31,593 bases of DNA from Clostridia bacterium (GTDB lineage: Bacteria > Bacillota_A > Clostridia > Oscillospirales > Acutalibacteraceae). Below the pieces are notes generated by a model. It was not told where the DNA came from and did not search any database. It saw only the letters and a program-made list of their open reading frames with translations. Within the stretch, counting starts at the first letter, position 1, and every line of letters starts with the position of its first letter. Shown one piece after another: positions 8,772-17,569 of the stretch. The position numbers were made by a program, and so were the translations under genes. Location: positions 1 to 31,593 of the forward strand of contig JAFYUD010000261.1 in NCBI GenBank assembly GCA_017549665.1, in the 5' to 3' direction.

Positions 8772-8993
8772 TCAGTTATCCTGAAGATAATTCACAGCGT
8801 CTCCGACAGTAACAAATGATTCAAGTGTTTCCTCTGTGATTTCCACACAGAAATCATCTTCAATACTCATTGCGATGTCGACCATGTCAATTTCATCTGC
8901 ACCTAAATCTTCAAATGAAGTTTCCATGGTAACTTCGTCTTCATCAACTTCAAGATAATCACAAATGATTGCTCTTAATTTTTCAAATACCAT
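8772..8993 (-). CDS. Acyl carrier protein homologue lacking the phosphopantetheine serine
   Basis: A 73-residue acidic protein with the full length, helix pattern and end structure of a fatty-acid-type acyl carrier protein: YLEVDEDEVTMETSFEDLGAD, then the helix II region and a VGDAVNYLQ C-terminus. In true carriers the helix II start reads DSL, where Ser takes the 4'-phosphopantetheine. Here the codons read Asp33-Glu34-Ile35-Asp36, so the attachment Ser is replaced by Glu. I checked this codon by codon (GCA GAT GAA ATT GAC). It therefore should not carry acyl groups in the usual way. AAGGAGA sits seven bases before the ATG. It leads an operon with a HAD phosphatase and proS, with its own strong promoter. 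No fatty acid genes are near. Confidence 0.85.
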   Translation of the reverse strand: MVFEKLRAIICDYLEVDEDEVTMETSFEDLGADEIDMVDIAMSIEDDFCVEITEETLESFVTVGDAVNYLQDN

Positions 8994-9040
8994 AACTGAC
9001 TCTCCTTAAAAAAATATCAAAGCAATACATATATATTAAG

Positions 9041-9069
9041 ATATTATTTAATTTTGACTGCTTTGTCAA
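9041..9069 (-). promoter_or_regulatory. SigA-type promoter of the acyl-carrier-like operon
   Basis: On the minus strand a perfect TTGACA (9064-9069), a 17-base spacer and TATAAT-like TAATAT (9041-9046), in AT-rich DNA about 45 bases before the first start codon. Confidence 0.88.
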
Positions 9070-9129
9070 TAGTTTTACATAACTTTATGATTTTTTTTAA
9101 AAGGGTATGATATGCATTAAAAAATCAAA

Positions 9130-9156
9130 TGAGCGATGCCCTGAAGACACCGCTCA
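9130..9156 (-). terminator. Probable terminator of ftsZ and the dcw cluster
   Basis: A stem TGAGCG/CGCTCA with partial inner pairing, followed on the minus strand by TTTGATTTTTT. It lies 14 bases past the ftsZ stop. The inner mismatches make it weaker than the other terminators here. Confidence 0.7.
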
Positions 9157-9170
9157 GATCAATCGGAAAA

Positions 9171-10274
9171 TTACTTTCTGCTCTTGAACATATCAAATAT
9201 GTCGTTAAGATCGTCATCGCTTGTGCCGAACTGCTGAACAGGAGCTTTCTCCTCTGCAACAGCAGCTTCTGCAGCTTCGGGAGCCTTTGCTTCATCAGCA
9301 GGCTTAACAATGTTGGGCTGATCGCCGAAACCTGTTGCAACTACAGTTACGATCATTTCATCATCAAGAGAAGAATCAAGAGCAACACCGAAGATGATGT
9401 TTGCATCGGGATCTGCTGTCTCTGAGATGATTGAGCTTGCTGCGTCAACTGCATCAAGAGTGATGTCAGGTGAAGCTGAAATATTGATGATGATACCCTT
9501 TGAACCCTTGATTGATGTTTCAAGAAGGGGACTTGTGATAGCCATCTTTGCTGCTTCCTCTGCCTTATCCTTACCTGAAGCACGGCCTACACCCATGTGA
9601 GCGTGACCTGCGTTCTTCATAACTGAAGTAACGTCAGCAAAGTCAAGGTTGATAAGTCCGGGAACTGTGATAAGCTCAGCAATGCTTCTTACACCCTGAC
9701 GAAGAACATCATCAGCGATTTCGAATGCGTTTGAGAATGTGATCTTTTCATCAGAAACGAGCTTGAGTCTCTCGTTGGGGATGATGATAAGGCTGTCTAC
9801 GTGCTGTGAAAGTTCAGCAATACCTGCTTCAGCCTGAGCCATTCTGCGCTTACCTTCAAAGTTGAAGGGCTTTGTAACGATACCTACTGTGAGGATACCC
9901 TTATCCTTAGCCATCTGAGCGATAACGGGAGCTGCACCTGTACCTGTGCCGCCGCCCATACCTGCTGTGATGAATACCATGTCTGCACCGCCGAGTGAAT
10001 CATTGATTGCATCCATGCTTTCTTCTGCAGCTTTCTGACCGACTTCAGGCTTTGCACCTGCGCCCTTACCGTCAGTTACCTTTTCACCGATCTGGATCTT
10101 ATTTGTAGCTTTAGAGTACATAAGAACCTGCTTATCGGTATTTATAGAAATAAATTCAACGCCCTGAACACCTGCTTCAACCATTCTGTTGATTGCATTT
10201 CCGCCGCCGCCGCCGACGCCGATGACTTTTATTTTTGTGACTGCTTCAATTTCGTTTGCAATTTCAAAAGACAT
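9171..10274 (-). CDS. ftsZ: Cell division GTPase FtsZ
   Basis: A complete 367-residue tubulin homologue that polymerises into the Z ring at mid-cell. The tubulin signature GGGTGTG lies at residues 107-113, an N-terminal [13 protein letters not shown] nucleotide-binding stretch at about 19-31, and the T7 catalytic loop NLDFADV near residue 207. A short Ala/Glu/Pro-rich linker ([16 protein letters not shown]) leads to a C-terminal peptide ending [15 protein letters not shown]. That tail lacks the usual LDIPxFLR core that binds FtsA and SepF, so its partner interface may differ. GGAGG precedes the ATG by about six to seven bases. It is the last dcw gene, but is separated from ftsQ by 180 bases with its own promoter. 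No ftsA is present beside it. Confidence 0.98.
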   Translation of the reverse strand: MSFEIANEIEAVTKIKVIGVGGGGGNAINRMVEAGVQGVEFISINTDKQVLMYSKATNKIQIGEKVTDGKGAGAKPEVGQKAAEESMDAINDSLGGADMVFITAGMGGGTGTGAAPVIAQMAKDKGILTVGIVTKPFNFEGKRRMAQAEAGIAELSQHVDSLIIIPNERLKLVSDEKITFSNAFEIADDVLRQGVRSIAELITVPGLINLDFADVTSVMKNAGHAHMGVGRASGKDKAEEAAKMAITSPLLETSIKGSKGIIINISASPDITLDAVDAASSIISETADPDANIIFGVALDSSLDDEMIVTVVATGFGDQPNIVKPADEAKAPEAAEAAVAEEKAPVQQFGTSDDDLNDIFDMFKSRK

Positions 10275-10353
10275 TTGACTTCCTCCATATATTTAATTTA
10301 GGAAAAAGGAAAATTTTCATTCCTTTTACATATAAATACAACAATACTTTTAT

Positions 10354-10382
10354 ATAATACCATGTAAAGAAGCAAATTTCAA
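10354..10382 (-). promoter_or_regulatory. Promoter of ftsZ
   Basis: On the minus strand TTGAAA (10377-10382), 17-base spacer, TATTAT (10354-10359), each one base from consensus. It lies in the 180-base gap after ftsQ and would let ftsZ be expressed apart from the rest of the cluster. Confidence 0.78.
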
Positions 10383-10453
10383 TACATCAAGTATAATAAA
10401 TATTGTGTTATTTCCGATTATTTTTTTACCAATTTAGTACAATTGGCAGTGCC

Positions 10454-11368
10454 TCAGCCTACCGGCTCGGCTTTTACCTCATTTTCCTCAGGTTTTTCCG
10501 CTTCTTCGGGAGGCTGTGTAGTAGTCTCCTCCTGAGAATAATACTCAATCGGTGACTGGTCATCTCTTACGTAAGACCTGTCCGGATTAGTTACATCGAT
10601 AATTATATGTGCTTCACTGTTACCGCTTGTTTCAGCATCCACAGTCCTGAGTGCAAGACTGAGCTTGTCCCCGAGATCAGTAAGTGTTCCTAAAACAAAA
10701 GTAATTCTGTAATTGATCATGATTCTGACATTTGCAATGTTTGTCAGGTCATACCTCGTGATATTCTCAATGCCTGCCTTTTCACATTCATCTATAAGAT
10801 TAGCAAGTCTTGCTTCATCAGATGAATCGGCAAAAAGAGCGTTTGCACCGATAAACATTTCAGTAAATTCCACACCGTCAAGCTTTGCACAGCCTGTGGG
10901 AATATTCTCACTTGTTTCAAGGACCTTGAATTCTTTGTTAAGAAGAGTGTACATTCCGTTCTGTTCAACAGCAAAAAAGGCATCATAATCCTCAACAATA
11001 AGCTTGAGTGTTGAAGGATAACTTCTTTTAACAGTAACATTTCCGATATACGGCAGAAGTGACTCCACAGCGTCCTTGACTTCTTTTTTGGAAATAAGAA
11101 CAAGGCTTTCACCTTTTTCTGCACCCGAAACTCTTATTATTTCTTCGTCAGAATAATACTTACTACCTGTTACACTGTCTTCAGATGCGGGAACTACCAC
11201 TACGGAGCCGATTTTAAAGAAAACAAGTGCACACAGCAAATACAGCACAACAGCCAGCACGAAACTCAGTCCCGTACCGACTTTGATGCGTCTTATGATC
11301 TGTGTTCTGCGCTGTTTCTTTAACTTAAGCGCTTTTTTTTCAGCTTTGGTCAGATCCTTCTGTTCCAT
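10454..11368 (-). CDS. ftsQ: Cell division protein FtsQ/DivIB
   Basis: A 304-residue single-pass membrane protein of the divisome. A basic cytoplasmic N-terminus (KKALKLKKQRRTQIIRRIKV) is followed by one transmembrane segment (about residues 33-53), a POTRA domain (the YYSDEEIIRVSG region onward, with a KRSYPSTLKLIVEDY motif) and the DivIB/FtsQ beta domain (AVEQNGMYTLLNKEFKVL). It would bridge FtsL and the septal synthases outside the membrane. The C-terminal 30 residues are rich in Glu, Pro and Thr and look disordered. The start lies inside the end of murA (29-base overlap) with AAAGGGA upstream, so translation is probably coupled. The position between murA and ftsZ is the usual place for divIB in Firmicute clusters. 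ftsQ and divIB are names for the same family. Confidence 0.9.
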   Translation of the reverse strand: MEQKDLTKAEKKALKLKKQRRTQIIRRIKVGTGLSFVLAVVLYLLCALVFFKIGSVVVVPASEDSVTGSKYYSDEEIIRVSGAEKGESLVLISKKEVKDAVESLLPYIGNVTVKRSYPSTLKLIVEDYDAFFAVEQNGMYTLLNKEFKVLETSENIPTGCAKLDGVEFTEMFIGANALFADSSDEARLANLIDECEKAGIENITRYDLTNIANVRIMINYRITFVLGTLTDLGDKLSLALRTVDAETSGNSEAHIIIDVTNPDRSYVRDDQSPIEYYSQEETTTQPPEEAEKPEENEVKAEPVG

Positions 11369-12629
11369 TCGTATCCCTTTCTTCTCTGATATCGCATCCT
11401 AAAGCGGAAAGAACACCGCTTATATCTTCGTATCCTCTTGAGATAAATTTTATATCGTCAACTGACGTTGTCCCCTGTGCAGCCGCACCTGCAAGGACAA
11501 GAGCCGCACCGCCTCTCAGGTCTGAGGCAATAACCGATGCGCCCGTCAGCATATTCACACCTTCTATGACAGCCATTCTGCCGTCAACCCTGATTTTTGC
11601 TCCGAAACGAAGCAACTCACTGACATGCTTATATCTGCTTTCAAAAATAGTTTCTATAATTACACTCGTGCCGCCGCAGACAGTCATCATTGCCATGACA
11701 GGTGCCTGCATATCCGTAGGAAATCCCGGATAAGGCATGGTCCGTATTGTCCTGACAGAGCTCAGTGATGCAGGCGCAGTAAGAGTCAGCGCGCTGGCAT
11801 TTACCGTTATGTCACAGCCTGCTTCCTCAAAAACAGGAATAACAGGAGCAATATGGGCAGGAATCACATTTGTCAGATGTATTTTACCGTGAGTCATTGC
11901 AGCAGCAGACATATATGTTGCCGCAACAATTCTGTCAGGAATAACCCTGTACTCAACCGAATGAAGCTTTTCAACACCTTCTATTATTACAGTGCCTTCA
12001 CCCGTACCTGAAATTCTCGCTCCGCAGCTGTTGAGGAAATCTGCCAAATCACTGATTTCCGGCTCTCTTGCTGCATTTGTGATAACAGTTGTGCCCTTTG
12101 CAGTACATGCTGTGAGAATTATATTCTCCGTAGCTCCTACACTGGGAAATGAAAGCGGTATATTCGTGCCTTCAAGTCTGTTGATTGTTTCAAATTCAAT
12201 TTTTGCATATTCCTCACGGATATTCACACCGAAACGCTGAATCGCATCAAGATGCAGATCGATTGGTCTGAGTCCGATTTCACATCCGCCCGGAGTTGAA
12301 AGACTCGCCTTGCCCATTCTTCCGATGATTGCACCGAGAAAAACAACCGACGAGCGCATTTCACGCATAAGGTCGTCAGGAATATCGTAATTGATGACAT
12401 CCGTACTGTCAACAATAACATTGTGACCGTCTCTTGTGACTTTACAGCCAAGATGTCTGAGAATTTTTATAGTAGCATCCACGTCAGTAATATCAGGACA
12501 GTTTTTTATAACCGACTCCCCTTTTACAAGTATCGTGGCTGCAAGAATCGGCAGAACACTGTTTTTTGAACCCTGAACACGTGTTTCTCCTACCAGACGG
12601 TTTCCGCCGTTTATTATATATCTGCTCAC
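11340..12629 (-). CDS. murA: UDP-N-acetylglucosamine 1-carboxyvinyltransferase MurA
   Basis: MurA adds enolpyruvate from PEP to UDP-GlcNAc, the first committed step of peptidoglycan synthesis, in the cytoplasm. From the chosen start the protein has 429 residues. It shows Lys22-Asn23 in VQGSKNSVLP and the reactive Cys116 in STPGGCEIGLRPIDLHL, the residue attacked by fosfomycin; both are intact. I prefer the GTG at 12629, because AAAGGTGGG lies about six bases before it; an in-frame ATG at 12647 has no ribosome site and would only add six residues. The gene overlaps ftsQ by 29 bases. It occupies the slot where Bacillus subtilis has murB. Clostridia and other low-GC Gram-positives often have two MurA copies, so this may be one of two. 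Confidence 0.95.
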   Translation of the reverse strand: MSRYIINGGNRLVGETRVQGSKNSVLPILAATILVKGESVIKNCPDITDVDATIKILRHLGCKVTRDGHNVIVDSTDVINYDIPDDLMREMRSSVVFLGAIIGRMGKASLSTPGGCEIGLRPIDLHLDAIQRFGVNIREEYAKIEFETINRLEGTNIPLSFPSVGATENIILTACTAKGTTVITNAAREPEISDLADFLNSCGARISGTGEGTVIIEGVEKLHSVEYRVIPDRIVAATYMSAAAMTHGKIHLTNVIPAHIAPVIPVFEEAGCDITVNASALTLTAPASLSSVRTIRTMPYPGFPTDMQAPVMAMMTVCGGTSVIIETIFESRYKHVSELLRFGAKIRVDGRMAVIEGVNMLTGASVIASDLRGGAALVLAGAAAQGTTSVDDIKFISRGYEDISGVLSALGCDIREERDTNGTEGSDQS

Positions 12630-12678
12630 GGTTTTCCCACCTTTCATACTGCATACTATGCGGTGGGATATGTCCTTG

Positions 12679-13794
12679 TTAGCCTATAAGAGAAATAATT
12701 ATTCTTGCAATCTGCTCCTGAGAATCCATTACAGCAAGTTTTTTTGCGTTTTCACCCATTGTGTCACGCAGATTCTTGTCTGCAAGAAGCTCTTTTACAG
12801 TTTCAAGCAGCTTTTCGTCTGTAAGGTCTTTTTCCTCAATTACTCTTGCTGCATTCGCATTGACAAGAGTCATTGCATTATGGTACTGATGATTCTCCGC
12901 AACATTGGGAGAAGGAATAAGTATACTTGCTTTGCCTACTGCTTCAATTTCAGACAATGTACTCGCACCTGAACGACTGATGATAATATCAGCTGCAGCA
13001 AGGCATTTATCCATATCATATATATACTCTCTTGCATCTATGTTTTTTGCGTTTTCAATATCTACGCCTTTTTCTCTGAGAGCATCGGGAAACCATTTAC
13101 CGTACTGACCGTAGCCGTGGATAAAATGGCAGTTGTTTTCCTTGTAAAGAGAAGCAATAAGTCCTGTCATTGCTTCGTTTACTGTCTTGGCACCGAGACT
13201 TCCGCCGCATGAGAAAATAACAGGCTTATCATCAAGACCAAGCTCAGCTCTTGCAAAATCACTGTCTGCACGGAGGATCTCACTTCTTACGGGAAGACCT
13301 GTTACAACAGGAGGATTTTTGCATTCAAGATATTTTTCTGCTTCAGGCACTGTCAGCATTACTGCATCAACTACCTTTGAAAGCAATTTATTTGTAACAC
13401 CGGGAAAAGCATTCTGCTCATGAATTGCTGTCTTTATTCCCATTTTTGCGGCTGTTCTTACAACAGGACCGCTGACATAACCACCGAATCCCACAACAAC
13501 ATCAGGTTTGAAATCTCTGAGAATCTTTTTTACTGCCATTCCTGAAAAAGCAAGACGCCAGAGTGTTGCAAGATTCTTGAATATATTTTTTATTGAAAGC
13601 TTACGCTGAAAACCGCTGATGGTGATTGTTCTGAAATCGAAGCCTGCTTTGGGAACAAGTCTTGACTCCATTTTGTCCTTAGTACCGATAAAAAGAATCT
13701 CGGCTTCGGGATAATTATCTCTTATTTCACCTGCTGCTGCAAGTGCAGGGTTTATATGACCTCCTGTACCGCCTGCTGCAAAAACTATTTTCAT
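12679..13794 (-). CDS. murG: MurG lipid II-forming glycosyltransferase
   Basis: A complete 371-residue GT28 enzyme that adds GlcNAc from UDP-GlcNAc to lipid I on the inner membrane face, giving lipid II. The N-terminus carries the GGTGGHINPALA loop, and the middle has GFGGYVSGPV and HEQNAFPGVTNK. The C-terminal UDP-GlcNAc site shows CGGSLGAKTVNEAM, SRSGASTLSEIEAVGKASILIPSP and NHQYHNA. All key family motifs are present. It starts 10 bases after the ftsW stop; its ribosome site (AGTAGG) overlaps that stop codon. It is followed by murA after about 50 bases with no terminator. Confidence 0.97.
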   Translation of the reverse strand: MKIVFAAGGTGGHINPALAAAGEIRDNYPEAEILFIGTKDKMESRLVPKAGFDFRTITISGFQRKLSIKNIFKNLATLWRLAFSGMAVKKILRDFKPDVVVGFGGYVSGPVVRTAAKMGIKTAIHEQNAFPGVTNKLLSKVVDAVMLTVPEAEKYLECKNPPVVTGLPVRSEILRADSDFARAELGLDDKPVIFSCGGSLGAKTVNEAMTGLIASLYKENNCHFIHGYGQYGKWFPDALREKGVDIENAKNIDAREYIYDMDKCLAAADIIISRSGASTLSEIEAVGKASILIPSPNVAENHQYHNAMTLVNANAARVIEEKDLTDEKLLETVKELLADKNLRDTMGENAKKLAVMDSQEQIARIIISLIG

Positions 13795-13804
13795 TATAAT
13801 TAAC

Positions 13805-15127
13805 CTACTTTTTATTTATTTTACCCGTTCTTGATACAGACATTACTATACCCATTTCAGCAAGAAGCATAACGAGAGACGTACCGCCGTAGCTGAAGAA
13901 TGGCAAGCTGATACCCGTATTAGGCATTGAATCCGTCGCAACAGCAATATTGAGAACAACCTGCAGACCTATCTGGAAAACAAGGCCCATTGCCATCAAT
14001 GCTCCGAAACGTGACTTTGCCGAAAGTCCGATTACAACTCCTCTGTACACAAGAAGAAGGAAAAGACCGATAATCAGCACCGCACCGACAAAACCAAGCT
14101 CCTCACATACAATTGAGAAAATCATATCGTTCTGCGGCTCTGAAACATACATATATTTCTGAGTTGAATTACCGAGTCCCTTACCGAAAAGACCGCCTGA
14201 GCCGATTGCATAAAGCGCCTGATTGGTCTGCCATCTTTCGCCTGTAGGGCTGTAATCCTTATCAAGCCAGCTTATAATTCTGATAGCCTGATACTCCTTA
14301 AGGAATCCGATTTTACCATCATCCTCATCTTCCACATATTCAATTCCCTGCTCCTGTGCTGCTGCCCTTGCCGCATCTTCCTTTTTGATGTCAACGTAAA
14401 TGGGCACACAGACAATAAGAACAAGTGCAAGCACAAACGAAACACCTGCAATAAACCATCTGCTGCGCACTCCGCCAAGGAACATCATAACGACACCGAT
14501 CGCCATGATAAGAATACAACCTGAAAGGTGATTCTCAAGAAAAACAAGAATACCGCACATGCCGAAGAATGCACAGAAGAGCCATGTAGGCACCCATGAT
14601 TCCCTGACAAGTCCCATGCCGAGCTTCTTGTTGATTTTAGAAGGAATTTCAAGTCGTGAGGGTTTTGTACTACTCATTTTCTTTGCATACTTGCTGTAGA
14701 AAAAAGCACCTGCGACAATTACTGCAAATTTTGCAATTTCAGAAGGCTGGAATGTAGTAAAGCCGAGATTGATCCATCTGTAGAAGCCTGCTCTGTACTG
14801 TGGCAGCACAAAAACAATCAGCAGAAGAAATGTTGAAACACCGCACACAAACCATGCGAATTTCTTCCAGATATCAACCTTAAGTCGTGAAGTGATATAC
14901 ATCACCACAAGTCCGATTACTGCAAAAAATGCCTGTCTTCTGATAAAGTATGTTGAATCGCCGTATTTACTCATGGCGTAAGGATAGCCTGCTGAAAACA
15001 TCATTACAAGGCCTACGCAAAGCAATGCAAGAACGATTATCAGAAACCATATATCAACACTGCCGTAATTGGCAAAAGTATTCCACAGCTTTTTTAAACT
15101 GAAGCTGTCCTTTGTCTGCTTTGACAT
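13805..15127 (-). CDS. ftsW: SEDS peptidoglycan polymerase FtsW/SpoVE-type
   Basis: A 440-residue polytopic protein with about ten transmembrane helices that polymerises lipid II together with the class B PBP of the same cluster. Visible SEDS features are MMFSAGYPYAMSKYG near the N-terminus, TTFQPSEIAKFAVIV, the long outer loop with ERWQTNQALYAIGSGGLFGKG, NDMIFSIVCEELGFVGA, and the C-terminal PNTGISLPFFSYGGTSLV. A charged stretch of about 25 residues in the loop before QAIRIISWLD (KKEDAARAAAQEQGIEYVED) makes the protein longer than usual. FtsW and SpoVE cannot be separated with certainty from sequence; only one SEDS gene is present here. The ribosome site GGAGG lies eight bases before the ATG. 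Confidence 0.93.
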   Translation of the reverse strand: MSKQTKDSFSLKKLWNTFANYGSVDIWFLIIVLALLCVGLVMMFSAGYPYAMSKYGDSTYFIRRQAFFAVIGLVVMYITSRLKVDIWKKFAWFVCGVSTFLLLIVFVLPQYRAGFYRWINLGFTTFQPSEIAKFAVIVAGAFFYSKYAKKMSSTKPSRLEIPSKINKKLGMGLVRESWVPTWLFCAFFGMCGILVFLENHLSGCILIMAIGVVMMFLGGVRSRWFIAGVSFVLALVLIVCVPIYVDIKKEDAARAAAQEQGIEYVEDEDDGKIGFLKEYQAIRIISWLDKDYSPTGERWQTNQALYAIGSGGLFGKGLGNSTQKYMYVSEPQNDMIFSIVCEELGFVGAVLIIGLFLLLVYRGVVIGLSAKSRFGALMAMGLVFQIGLQVVLNIAVATDSMPNTGISLPFFSYGGTSLVMLLAEMGIVMSVSRTGKINKK

Positions 15128-15164
15128 GCTCCTTACCTCCGTTTTGATTTAAAAGAATTTTGTT

Positions 15165-16193
15165 TTATTTAGGCTGACCGAAATGAATAAGAAGAATTGC
15201 AATCAGTGAGCCGATTATATTGATAAGAGAAAATACATAAACAATCTTTTTCTCTTTCCAGCCGCACTTTTCAAAATGATGATGAATAGGAGCCATCTTG
15301 AAAATACGCTTACCGTGTGTGAGTTTGAAGTATCCGATCTGAAGAACGTCTGAGCCGAATTCCATTACATAAACAATACCTGTAAGGAATATAATCCAGG
15401 GCATATCGAGACAGTATGAAACTGCAACCACGAGACCACCGAGGAACATTGAGCCTGTATCACCCATCATAACCTTTGCGGGATTCCAGTTCCAGATAAG
15501 GTAGCCTGCAAGAGCACCGAAAAGTGCTGATGAAAGAAGGCTGACACCAAATACACCTCTGAGAATACCGATAACGATTGCTGCTGCGGCAAACGTTGCC
15601 GTAACCGAAGCGCAAAGACCGTCAATACCGTCAGTAAAGTTTACTGCGTTGACAGTACAGTAGAGAACAGCTGCACCGAAAAGCCAGAAGAACCAGCCCA
15701 GATCAACATTGCCGATAAAGGGGAACCATATATATGTTGCATCAACAGCATAAAGAGAGCCAAGATAGCCTGCCATTACGATAACCTGTGCAACAGTTTT
15801 CTGGATAATTGTAAGACCGAGGTTTCTCTTTTTGACAACCTTGATATAGTCATCAAAGAAACCGATAAGTGCAAATGCAAATGCCATTACAATACCTGCA
15901 TAGAACTTTGTCTTCACTGCACCGGGAACAAGGCTGTCACCTGCAACGATGTCTGTGCCGAGTATCTTATCTGTAACAAGAACTACAAGCAACGCAACAA
16001 ACAGACCTGCCATAAACAGCACGCCACCCATTGTGGGAGTACCCTGCTTATTCTTATGCCATGAGGGGCCTATATCAAGTATTGTCTGACCGAATTTAAG
16101 TTTATGCAACCAGGGAATAACAACATATCCTAGCAGAAATGCAACCAGAAAGCCGATTACTGCCGCAATTGCAAGAGCCAACCATGTATTCAT
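15165..16193 (-). CDS. mraY: Phospho-N-acetylmuramoyl-pentapeptide transferase MraY
   Basis: A complete 342-residue membrane enzyme with about ten transmembrane segments that transfers phospho-MurNAc-pentapeptide to undecaprenyl phosphate, making lipid I. The PNPT signatures are visible: GTPTMGGVLF, the FFDDYIKV aspartates, NFTDGIDGLC, GDTGSMFLGG and the IHHHFEKCGW histidine motif. AAAGGCGGA stands seven bases before the ATG. It sits between murF and ftsW; in most Firmicute clusters murD lies directly after mraY, but here ftsW follows within 38 bases. Confidence 0.97.
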   Translation of the reverse strand: MNTWLALAIAAVIGFLVAFLLGYVVIPWLHKLKFGQTILDIGPSWHKNKQGTPTMGGVLFMAGLFVALLVVLVTDKILGTDIVAGDSLVPGAVKTKFYAGIVMAFAFALIGFFDDYIKVVKKRNLGLTIIQKTVAQVIVMAGYLGSLYAVDATYIWFPFIGNVDLGWFFWLFGAAVLYCTVNAVNFTDGIDGLCASVTATFAAAAIVIGILRGVFGVSLLSSALFGALAGYLIWNWNPAKVMMGDTGSMFLGGLVVAVSYCLDMPWIIFLTGIVYVMEFGSDVLQIGYFKLTHGKRIFKMAPIHHHFEKCGWKEKKIVYVFSLINIIGSLIAILLIHFGQPK

Positions 16194-16214
16194 ATCTTTT
16201 TCCGCCTTTCACAA

Positions 16215-17564
16215 TCAAACCATTTTTTCATAAACCAAGTTGATTACATTTTCAAGCTTCATACCTCTGCTTGCCTTGAACAGCACTGCATCGCCTTCAG
16301 TGATTATTTCACTGATTTTTTCTCCGAGCGCTTTTTCATCAGTAAAATGATATATTTCACTGACACCTTCTGCACTCTGTGCTGTATAAGCTGACTCTTT
16401 GCCGTATGCAAAAAGTATATCAACGCATTTTTCTGCAGCATATTCACCGCACTGTGTGTGTGCTGTCTCAGAATAATCACCAAGCTCAAGCATATCACCG
16501 AGCACTGCAACAGTACGCTTTGCACCGATTGAAGTAAGAGCATTGATACCTGCTTTTACCGAATCGGGGCTTGCATTGTAGCAGTCTTCAATGAATGTCA
16601 CACCATTTTTTATTACTGTGCGCTGTCTCATGCCTGCAGGAACATAATTTTTAATCGCATCTGCCGCCTTCTGAGGGTCAATTCCGAGACTTACGCCTGC
16701 ACCGAATGCAGAAAGAGCATCGTATACGTTATGAATACCTGCTGCGGGGACGTACATTTTGTATTTATTGTTCTTGTAAAGAACATTACATTCGGTACCG
16801 TCTGCCTTCATGTCGATATCAACTGCTCTGATATGGCATTTTTCGTTTTCGATACCGAAAAAGATTATTTCATAATCATCATTTTCAACCTGAGAAAGAA
16901 GGTCATTATCACCGTTGATGACAAGCGGTGAGCCTTTTTTCATGCCTTCAAGAATTTCAAGCTTTGCAAGAAGAATGTTTTCTCTTGAGCCTAAATTCTC
17001 AATATGGGAAACACCTACGTTTGTGATTATACCCACGTCAGGTCTTGAAACTACGGTAAGACGGGCAATCTCATCCTTATGATTCATACCCATTTCAATA
17101 ACTGCAGCCTCGGTTGATTCATCAATATTGAAAAGAGTCATGGGCATACCGATGTCGTTATTGAGATTTCCCTGAGTCTTGAGAGTATTATACTCACTTT
17201 CCATAACAAGTGCAGTCATTTCCTTTGTTGTAGTTTTACCTACACTGCCTGTAAGACCGATAACGGGAATGTCAAAAAGACCTCTGTAATATGAAGCAAG
17301 GTCAAGAAGTGCCTGTTTTGTGTCTGCAACTCGGATAACGGGAATTGAGCATTCAACTTCCTTTCTCACAAGCACTGCCGCCGCACCGTCATTCACTGCA
17401 TTTGCAACGAAATCGTGTCCGTCGAATTTTTCACCCTCAAGAGCAATGAACAAACCACCCTTAACGGGTTTTCTTGAATCGGTATAAACGCCTTTGAAAC
17501 TGCCGTCACCTGAAAGCTCACCTTTTACGGCTGCTGCGGCATCAATCAATCTTAACTCTTTCAA
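16215..17564 (-). CDS. murF: UDP-MurNAc-tripeptide--D-Ala-D-Ala ligase MurF
   Basis: A Mur ligase of about 449 residues that adds D-Ala-D-Ala to the nucleotide tripeptide in the cytoplasm using ATP. Key features are the DSRKPVKGGLFIALEGEKFDG N-terminal binding domain, the P-loop GLTGSVGKTTTKEM, AVIEMGMNHKDEIARL, NVGVSHIENLGSRENI and the C-terminal ligase domain with EDCYNASPDS and LGDMLELG. Start choice: a TTG at 17573 opens the frame but directly abuts AAAAGG; the TTG at 17564 lies eight bases after AAAAGG, which fits better and gives the usual MKELRLIDAAAAV start. The murE stop (17570-17572) falls between the ribosome site and this start, so the two genes are tightly coupled. Either start leaves the domains unchanged. 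Confidence 0.94.
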   Translation of the reverse strand: MKELRLIDAAAAVKGELSGDGSFKGVYTDSRKPVKGGLFIALEGEKFDGHDFVANAVNDGAAAVLVRKEVECSIPVIRVADTKQALLDLASYYRGLFDIPVIGLTGSVGKTTTKEMTALVMESEYNTLKTQGNLNNDIGMPMTLFNIDESTEAAVIEMGMNHKDEIARLTVVSRPDVGIITNVGVSHIENLGSRENILLAKLEILEGMKKGSPLVINGDNDLLSQVENDDYEIIFFGIENEKCHIRAVDIDMKADGTECNVLYKNNKYKMYVPAAGIHNVYDALSAFGAGVSLGIDPQKAADAIKNYVPAGMRQRTVIKNGVTFIEDCYNASPDSVKAGINALTSIGAKRTVAVLGDMLELGDYSETAHTQCGEYAAEKCVDILFAYGKESAYTAQSAEGVSEIYHFTDEKALGEKISEIITEGDAVLFKASRGMKLENVINLVYEKMV

Positions 17565-17569
17565 AACAA

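Noticed and set aside
10423..10442. Hairpin CCAATT/AATTGG after ftsQ as a terminator
   Set aside because: Only six AT-rich base pairs and an A-run, not a T-run, follows on the minus strand.
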